From contig NZ_FMXO01000017.1 of the NCBI RefSeq assembly GCF_900104215.1, positions 33,813 through 97,812 on the forward strand: a stretch of 64,000 nucleotides of DNA, given 5' to 3'. The DNA comes from Desulfonatronum thiosulfatophilum. GTDB taxonomy: Bacteria > Desulfobacterota > Desulfovibrionia > Desulfovibrionales > Desulfonatronaceae. A program made the position numbers and the translations under genes. Below the pieces are notes generated by a model, which was not told where the DNA came from, ran no database searches, and saw nothing but the letters and a program-made list of their open reading frames with translations. Position 1 is the stretch's first letter. Each line of letters begins with the position of its first letter. Positions 58,685-64,000 of the stretch are shown piece after piece.

Positions 58685-59090
58685 TTATCTGATTGACTCA
58701 AGGAAGCGCATGACGATCCGATAAGCGGGTTCGTATGTGCGAAACGTTTTTTCGTCAGGCTGTAGCTCTCCGTGCAGTAGCGAATTTCTGAGTGCATAAA
58801 TCACCTCAACCAGTCCGAAGAACAGTTCTTCGCTAGTACAGCGGAACTCCATATCCCCTACGACAATCGGGCGTTCCGCTCCGACCAGAAGATTACTCAT
58901 CGGGCGGGGGCAACATGTCTGATATAGGCCCCGCAGATGACCCTGCTTCGTCGTGGAAAGTTCGATATACTGTGGATGAACAATAAGACCGGTCTCGTCA
59001 TAGTCGGTCTGAGTTATCGTTGTAGCTACAGCACCAGCCCGATTTGAAACGGTGGAAATCCACTGCCCGTTCTGCTTGTTGACAACGATT
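58685..59090 (-). pseudogene. C-terminal part of a HEPN-like protein, cut off by a RAYT element
   Basis: The readable 135 residues end with EVIYALRNSLLHGELQPDE, an R-N-x3-H (RNSLLH) signature typical of HEPN RNase domains (ApeA/RiboL-like proteins). The reading frame extends into the RAYT 3' end at about 59091, where the original N-terminus is missing. It is probably a defence gene inactivated by insertion; the exact family is not certain. Confidence 0.6.
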
Positions 59091-59115
59091 TTGGGGTCAG
59101 GTCTTGTTTTTTGAT
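59081..59115. repeat. Left terminal repeat of the RAYT element
   Basis: ACAACGATTTTGGGGTCAGG with TCTTGTTTTTTGAT after it is an inverted match to 59988-60028 (ACAACGAGTTTTGGGGGTCA...TTTTGAT on the other strand), with a few differences. Confidence 0.7.
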
Positions 59116-59966
59116 GTATTTCGTTCTTTTTTGATGATTCTGCTGACAGTAGCGTAATGAAGGCCGAGATGCGCGGCGATGGACTGCTGGGAGTAACCGT
59201 GGTCAATGTGAGCTGCTGCGATGGCCTTGTTCCGGCTCGGCTTTGATTGCCGTTCCGGGAGAAGCACCTCCAGGGAAGGTCGCAGCGCAAAGCGTTGGAC
59301 CCGAGGGATTTCAGTGAATACGGCTTTCTCCCGCAGAAATGGAGACAGCTTTTCCAGAAAAGATTCCGCCCCCAGAAGACATTGCCCAACAAGCTTCTTC
59401 CAGGGTGACTCCTCGCTTATCCCCGCAAGAACGAATTTTCGGTACTCCTGTTGCGCCTTCTGCCGATCATTCCCGAATTGGGAAAGTATCCAGTCTGAGG
59501 TGAGCAAGCCCAGCTTCTTCTTCAACCCGGCAGTGGCGCAATAACTGGACCAGGGGTAATCCTTGGGATGCCGCGCCATACCGGCCCGAACCGGATTAAG
59601 GACGACATAGCGGCACAACTCCAATAGATGGGAATCCTTGTCTACCACAATGGATTTGAACCGCCCTTGACAAAAAACATGCCCTACCCTTCCGTGAGTC
59701 CGGTTGAATTTCTGCGTGTAGATCCCATTCAACTGCCGCATGCCTTCCGAGAGATTTCCATCCGGTGTCTCGATCAGGAGGTGATAGTGGTTGCCCATGA
59801 GGCAATACCCATGACAAATCCAGTTGTACCGCTCTACCAGATCGGCAAGAATGGAAAGAAACAACAACCGGTCGCCGTCCCCCAGATAGATCTCTGATCG
59901 AGCATTCCCCCGAGCAGTCACATGATAGAGGGCGCCAGGAAATTCAATCCGAAGTGGTCTGGCCAT
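59097..59966 (-). CDS. REP-associated tyrosine transposase (RAYT), copy 1
   Basis: This Y1 HUH transposase has HxH in MGNHYHLLIE (His60, His62), the candidate Tyr120 in LCRYVVLNPVRAG and a C-terminal DnaA-like HTH (YSQQSIAAHLGLHYATVSRIIK). The 289-residue product looks intact. It lies inside inverted 35-base terminal repeats and has one truncated paralog remnant in two parts upstream in the island. Confidence 0.9.
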   Translation of the reverse strand: MARPLRIEFPGALYHVTARGNARSEIYLGDGDRLLFLSILADLVERYNWICHGYCLMGNHYHLLIETPDGNLSEGMRQLNGIYTQKFNRTHGRVGHVFCQGRFKSIVVDKDSHLLELCRYVVLNPVRAGMARHPKDYPWSSYCATAGLKKKLGLLTSDWILSQFGNDRQKAQQEYRKFVLAGISEESPWKKLVGQCLLGAESFLEKLSPFLREKAVFTEIPRVQRFALRPSLEVLLPERQSKPSRNKAIAAAHIDHGYSQQSIAAHLGLHYATVSRIIKKERNTSKNKT

Positions 59967-59987
59967 GTATTCAGCTCACCTCACGAA

Positions 59988-60028
59988 AAATCAAAATACA
60001 AGACTTGACCCCCAAAACTCGTTGTACC
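59988..60028. repeat. Right terminal repeat of the RAYT element
   Basis: This is the inverted counterpart of 59081-59115, directly upstream of the RAYT start. Confidence 0.7.
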
Positions 60029-60179
60029 ATGGAAAAAAGACTCTTCCAAAGGCGAGAGCGTCCTCCTGGGAACCGAAGCTACCAGGGAAGGTGGGATGAT
60101 ATTTTAATGTCTTGAATTGTGCTTCCGAGAATGGATTGTCATTACTGGTATATGGTCTGCTGTGAGTCTTCGTAATCAA
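60012..60179 (-). pseudogene. IS3-like transposase fragment (rve domain)
   Basis: The residues HSRPYTSNDNPFSEAQFKTLKYHPTFPGSFGSQEDAL...FFPWYNE match the C-terminal integrase core of IS3-type OrfB transposases. The fragment is cut at its 3' side by the RAYT element; no 5' part was found nearby. Confidence 0.75.
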
Positions 60180-60204
60180 GCAAAAAGAACCTGTCCCTAT
60201 GCTC
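60178..60204. repeat. Short dispersed repeat, second copy
   Basis: Same AAAAGAACCTGTCCCTATGC core as at 56496. Confidence 0.7.
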
Positions 60205-60412
60205 CGCCATCACCAAGAATGGATTTCCATCGGCCGTGAATCACCTCCCAAAAGAGATAGCCAACAAAAGCCGTAATAAAGCCCAGAGTATATCCAACGA
60301 AGGTTTTACTGACGACATCATAGCCATGTGTATTTGCATAATCCAAGATTTGGAATGACGCCAACCACAAAATGGTTCCCCAGCTACCAATTTGAATTTG
60401 CCAAGTTTTCAT
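60197..60412 (-). CDS. Small hypothetical membrane protein
   Basis: The 71-residue protein has two hydrophobic segments (about 12-26 and 40-58). No family was recognised. GGGAG lies three bases before the ATG. Its stop falls inside the AAAAGAACC repeat, so the C-terminus may have been changed by that insertion. Confidence 0.45.
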   Translation of the reverse strand: MKTWQIQIGSWGTILWLASFQILDYANTHGYDVVSKTFVGYTLGFITAFVGYLFWEVIHGRWKSILGDGGA

Positions 60413-60519
60413 TTACTCCCATGGTTTCGTTGCTTAGTTGTCCTAACGCCAGCACCACCAGCCGGTGTGGAGCGGCAGCGTAATACCGGTCTGAGTGCAT
60501 GCAGTTGTTCAATGCGTTT

Positions 60520-62649
60520 TTACTCGAAATAGGTTTCTTCGCATCTTTCTGTTATCTCGCTACGCATTTTTCCATCTTCAGGATCTCTTTCTTTTTTAAT
60601 AAGCCCCATTTCTTGCAGCTTACTTGTCCTTTTACCTACCATCTGATGCGTTGTATCAATAAGTGCAGATATTTCCCCAGCTCTCATTCTTCTTTTCTCG
60701 TCGTTAAGAGTCGTGACAATATCTAACTCTACTGGGTCCAACATGATGTCTTTATTTAATTTTTTGACTTCTTCTTTGAAGTCGTCTGACAGGTTGAAAA
60801 TGGTACATGTGCCCTCCATGCATTCTGGACATCGCCACTTAAAAAGTTCGATACTATCTTTTTTATCCATGGGATGGCAAAATCCACATTGACCGCATTT
60901 TATTGTTTGATTTTGTGAAAGGTATAGATGGATTGCTCTTGTATATTCAAAGCAGCGTTGTACAAAATAGTTTCTATATTCACGACCTTCAGGATAGCCC
61001 CAGTTCATCCTTTCACTTTCACACAATCCAAGAAAAAGAGCGTAAACGATAACGTCTTTACCTTCTTTATCGCGCGTTGATTTATATCTTGATAAGAAAA
61101 AGTTTGATTCTAAAGACGATAATAATTCCACTAAATCAGGATGTACGATGAAATGACTGGTGTGAGGATTTCCACCAAGTGCTTCGAAATACTTTCCACC
61201 AACTTCCTTATCAATAATTCTTTTTCTTACACTCCTGGCTTCGTCGATAATATATTTCAGAAGTTGCTGCTGATTGTGTCGATCTAGCTTGTTCTCGAAA
61301 GGCTCTAATGCATAGCGATTCAGCCTATCAAAATATTTAGATATTGTATTTTCATAATACTTTTTTGAGGCTAATCTAATTGATGCGACTGTAATTTTGT
61401 CTCCCCTTGAAATTTTATCGAGAAAACAAATATGAAGAATATGCCCCATTATTCTTGGAACGTTAAATGATGCTCTAAACATCATTGTCATGTGATCTTG
61501 GATAGAGACGGAAGATGTAATGTCAAAGTAGCTATTTAATGATTCTCCAAATACAGAAAATCGTGTTAAAAGTAACCTATGTGCATAATCAGAAGCTGCC
61601 CGCTCCATTTCCTGAACTTCAATAGCCTCATATAATTCTGAAAAGTCTAGACCGATGGTATCCGTCTTGCTGGGATCAATTTTTCCGTAATAAACGCGCC
61701 CTGGATAACCTGCCACTTTCAACTTGATCGTTTCATTGCTTGAATTGTTTAACGGTGACAGTACGACATCAACAAAAAGCCTTTGATCAAGCAACCCTAT
61801 TTCAGAAAAATCATCGAAAAATGCAACCAATCTTAATAATCCCGATTCTGAAATTAAAGTTTTGATTTCATCTAAAATTTCGCTAAATGGGAATGATTTT
61901 AGTACGACATCTGAATATTCGTTATAGATATCACTGTCATCTAGAGTTTTATCAAAGTCTGATAAGGAACCTGATGTCTCAGCATTTAATTCGACTTGAC
62001 CCGGAGATATTTTTGCTCCAGCTTTTACACCAACAGACGTAATGCTTGATGATTCCTGCTGTTGCTTGATCCTCAACTGATTAGTAATTTTCTGAAGCAC
62101 CGGTATTTCGTGCTTTTCCAGCTTGGCCTTCTTTACACGAACCCCAATTTCAGTAAGTGAACTTTTTAATTCGTCGTACTGTTTTTTTAGCCCTCTCCAT
62201 CGTTCAAGAAGTGTTAACTTATCACAAGCTTCTCCGACTTCCTTGAGAAGTTCAGCAATTATTTTTCCAAGCATAATTTTACGCAACATGTGGGACCTAT
62301 ATGCTGCGTTCGATATGCCAATTTTGTCCAACTCTTCTTCAGGGATGTTGGCTGCTTCGAGAACATCATAAATCGACTTTACATCGATATAAATTGATAT
62401 GACGTCTTTTCGTTCTCTCAATACTGATTGAGCTTTGGCAAAAATTGTACTTTTACCGGTACCTTTGCGACCAAGTAAAAAGGTTGTGTTGCTTGAAAGA
62501 ACGGCCTGCAAAACAGCGTCACCAGGCAAGGCATCTACATATATTTGATCAACAGGCTTCTCGCCTATTTCAGCTTCAAAATCTCGAAGCTCAGCTCGTC
62601 TGTATTGACGAAGTGATTCTGATATTTTTGAAAATTTTTCTAAATTCAT
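60520..62649 (-). CDS. P-loop ATPase with zinc ribbon and C-terminal winged helix
   Basis: This AT-rich gene of 709 codons encodes Walker A LLGRKGTGKST (Lys66), a Walker B-like LLRLVAFFDDF (Asp279, Asp280), helical segments and a Ser/Gly-rich stretch near 200-230. A zinc ribbon (CGQCGFCHP...CPEC, about 580-615) and a winged-helix-like C-terminus (about 640-700) complete it. The build recalls the ORC/Cdc6-like and KAP-like NTPases found in defence islands. Its lower GC content than neighbours suggests transfer. Function is inferred only from context. Confidence 0.75.
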   Translation of the reverse strand: MNLEKFSKISESLRQYRRAELRDFEAEIGEKPVDQIYVDALPGDAVLQAVLSSNTTFLLGRKGTGKSTIFAKAQSVLRERKDVISIYIDVKSIYDVLEAANIPEEELDKIGISNAAYRSHMLRKIMLGKIIAELLKEVGEACDKLTLLERWRGLKKQYDELKSSLTEIGVRVKKAKLEKHEIPVLQKITNQLRIKQQQESSSITSVGVKAGAKISPGQVELNAETSGSLSDFDKTLDDSDIYNEYSDVVLKSFPFSEILDEIKTLISESGLLRLVAFFDDFSEIGLLDQRLFVDVVLSPLNNSSNETIKLKVAGYPGRVYYGKIDPSKTDTIGLDFSELYEAIEVQEMERAASDYAHRLLLTRFSVFGESLNSYFDITSSVSIQDHMTMMFRASFNVPRIMGHILHICFLDKISRGDKITVASIRLASKKYYENTISKYFDRLNRYALEPFENKLDRHNQQQLLKYIIDEARSVRKRIIDKEVGGKYFEALGGNPHTSHFIVHPDLVELLSSLESNFFLSRYKSTRDKEGKDVIVYALFLGLCESERMNWGYPEGREYRNYFVQRCFEYTRAIHLYLSQNQTIKCGQCGFCHPMDKKDSIELFKWRCPECMEGTCTIFNLSDDFKEEVKKLNKDIMLDPVELDIVTTLNDEKRRMRAGEISALIDTTHQMVGKRTSKLQEMGLIKKERDPEDGKMRSEITERCEETYFE

Positions 62650-62684
62650 ATTTTAGCTCTTCTTAGATTAGATATATCCCTTCC

Positions 62685-63218
62685 TCAAGTATGCCATGAT
62701 GCATGATGACCAGAAGATGGTTGATCTATCGCCTTCTCAATCCGATAATCGTCCATCACGAATCCACCGCCTATATCTTGGACTGTGATCCGACGATCTT
62801 GAACTCCATTCGGATGTACCACGCCAGCGAATGACTGTTGTTCTTGTTGACGGTCAACCAGAGAATTTTGATTCGGCGATCTCTGCAGACAGCCTCCGTA
62901 AACTCCAGCATCGCACGTCCGAATCCATGGCCACGCGCGGATTTTCGGACGTATCTTGCTGAGCAGGACCGTGCTTGTGTCCGCTTCCGGGACAATGGCC
63001 ATGTAGCCTTGAATCTCGCCATCATGGGAGACGGTGTAGTACTCGTATCCGTCGACAAGCTGATTTGCAACAGCTTCCGCGCTCTGAAACTTGTCCAGCA
63101 TGTATTCGATCTGTTCCTGTCCGACGATGGAAACGTAGTGTTCCGTCCAAATCTCACGGGAAAGATTGACGACATCACGTATCTGACCTTGGCTTTCCAC
63201 TCTGATAATGTCGGTCAT
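62685..63218 (-). pseudogene. GNAT acetyltransferase with two compensating frameshifts
   Basis: The N-terminal frame (IRVESQGQIRDVVNLSREIWTEHYVSIVG...YMAIVPEADTSTVLLSKI) and a C-terminal frame segment (DIGGGFVMDDYRIEKAID) are in one register. The acetyl-CoA-binding segment YVRKSARGHGFGRAMLEFTE is in another register. A one-base gain near 62963 and a one-base loss near 62785 would restore the family sequence. This may be decay or sequencing error. Confidence 0.8.
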
Positions 63219-63317
63219 GTTCTTTTTTTGCTCCAATAATTGCCCTCATCTGCACAAATCCGATCAAAGCATGGTCGGGGCATCCGGTACATGGCATGGT
63301 CATGTAGTTTCTTGGCC

Positions 63318-63346
63318 TGACAGTCCGTTGAAAAATCCTCAATTGC
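63318..63346. repeat. Dispersed repeat, copy near the right edge
   Basis: TGACAGTCCGTTGAAAAATC with CTCAATTGC after it is the inverted form of the repeat at 49686. Confidence 0.6.
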
Positions 63347-63420
63347 TGCGTCGCTGCAAAAAGTTCAAACTCTCACGTAGGACTAAAGCGGGCTTTACCT
63401 GCAACCCAAGCAGAAAAATA

Positions 63421-63631
63421 TGAACCGCCCGCTTCGCTCGAGGCGCGGAGGACGCCAAGAAGAATTTTTGCCTTCCGCTAGAAAGATGCGGCAGGCAAAA
63501 GGCTTCACGCCTGACGGCGAAGTGACATCACCCCGATAGGGGTGAGACATCCTTTTGGAAAGCAGCTCTTTCCCTGCTTTCCAAAATGTTTCCTTGGCGT
63601 CCCCTGCGCCTTGAGCGTAGCGGGCGGTTCA
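63421..63631. repeat. Cloverleaf-like palindromic element with four internal hairpins
   Basis: Outer arms 63421-63458 and 63594-63631 pair over 38 bases with four mismatches (TGAACCGCCCGCTTCGCTCG start). Inside are hairpins at 63466-63500 (TTTTGCC/GGCAAAA), 63503-63522 (CTTC/GAAG with GCC/GGC), 63528-63545 (TCACCCC-GATA-GGGGTGA) and 63553-63586 (TTTTGGAAAGCAG/CTGCTTTCCAAAA, perfect). No coding potential. It could be a non-autonomous mobile element or a structured RNA. Confidence 0.7.
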
Positions 63632-63707
63632 AAACTTCTTGTTTTTTCTTGCAGGCTATCAGGAATAAGTCACTAAATAGTCGAGCCTGAAAAATCCGAT
63701 ATTTTCG

Positions 63708-64000
63708 TTACAGGATCATCATAGAAGGCTGACGGGTTGTGGTGCCGAAAAACAGCCAAAGCGTAAAAAGGGCAAAAAAGTGTTCGAACTTCCGAATCCA
63801 CTTCCTGAAATTGAATGCCGCGGCAGCCATGAACAGGTTGATCGCGTCGCCGAGAACCCCTTTCAGGTAGTTTCGGGACAAGCGATGATCCTGTTTCAGG
63901 TGACCAATTATCGGCTCTATTCCTGCTCTACGGCGAAAACGCTCACGGGCGATCCGTCGTTGATAGGGGCTATCGCTTTTCTTCGGACGCCCTGGCCGCA
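63708..64000 (-). mobile_element. IS5-type transposase, C-terminal part
   Basis: The 97 visible codons read RPGRPKKSDSPYQRRIARE, then RRRAGIEPIIGHLKQDHRLS and later AAAAFNFRKWIRKFEHFF before a TAA. This matches the C-terminus of IS5-group (DDE) transposases, including the catalytic Glu region (IEPIIGHLK). The N-terminal part lies beyond the window edge. Confidence 0.85.

Larger units (their letters stand above)
63219..63707. other. Gene-free region with a dispersed repeat and a cloverleaf palindrome
   Basis: About 490 bases between the acetyltransferase start and the IS5-type end. It holds the repeat at 63318 and the five-stem element at 63421-63631. Confidence 0.5.

Overview
The window reads as chromosomal DNA of a deltaproteobacterium, most likely a Desulfovibrionales-type sulfate reducer. 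The main clues are a soluble selenocysteine formate dehydrogenase pair (alpha with a Tat signal, beta ferredoxin, no membrane subunit), CarD, a PII-AmtB pair behind a sigma-54 promoter, a long type II secretion operon and several large sensor kinases. Genus cannot be fixed from the sequence alone.

Layout. 1-12.7 kb: a symporter large and small subunit with a DnaQ-like exonuclease and a cNMP/CBS/DUF294 protein (minus strand); cvpA-mazG-small ORF (plus); cmk-hisC and the overlapping type IV pilus operon pilMNOPQ (minus); a universal stress protein. 13.4-19.0 kb: a transposase-fold gene that has lost its acidic catalytic residues, then fdhA (in-frame TGA = Sec) and fdhB. This block is bracketed by two copies of a palindromic element of about 215 bp. 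19.1-26.4 kb: a seven-gene minus-strand cluster that joins a solute-binding lipoprotein, a sensor kinase with a Cys-rich insert and a receiver-STAS protein to a thioredoxin-like protein, a GAF/rhodanese-like membrane protein, a MauE/DoxX-like protein and a small lipoprotein. 27-38.4 kb: housekeeping genes on the plus strand (htrA-like protease, ispE, tRNA-Gln, prs, rplY, pth, carD, rho, a BepA-like M48 protease, a PII gene and amtB).

38.6-45.6 kb: type II secretion genes gspGHIJKLMN behind a beta-propeller-like lipoprotein (minus), divergent by only 15 bp from a DUF1624 membrane acyltransferase. 46.4-52.8 kb: a heme-type sensor kinase with a receiver protein, then ion-transport genes (TauE/SafE, fetB-fetA, chrA with its padR-like regulator).

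52.9-64 kb is an accessory island: a broken ATPase, trxB, a Phd/VapC-type toxin-antitoxin pair, two intact REP-associated tyrosine transposases (RAYTs) and debris of a third, a PIN protein with an XRE-ImmA/IrrE partner, a truncated HEPN-like gene, an IS3-like fragment, a large AT-rich P-loop ATPase with a zinc ribbon and winged helix, a GNAT gene with two compensating frameshifts, a cloverleaf-like palindromic element and the end of an IS5-type transposase.

The best candidates for something undescribed are (1) the fdh block bracketed by palindromes and headed by a domesticated transposase, (2) the sensor/thiol-redox cluster at 19-26 kb, (3) the five-stem palindrome at 63.4-63.6 kb, and (4) the ATPase next to damaged defence-like genes.
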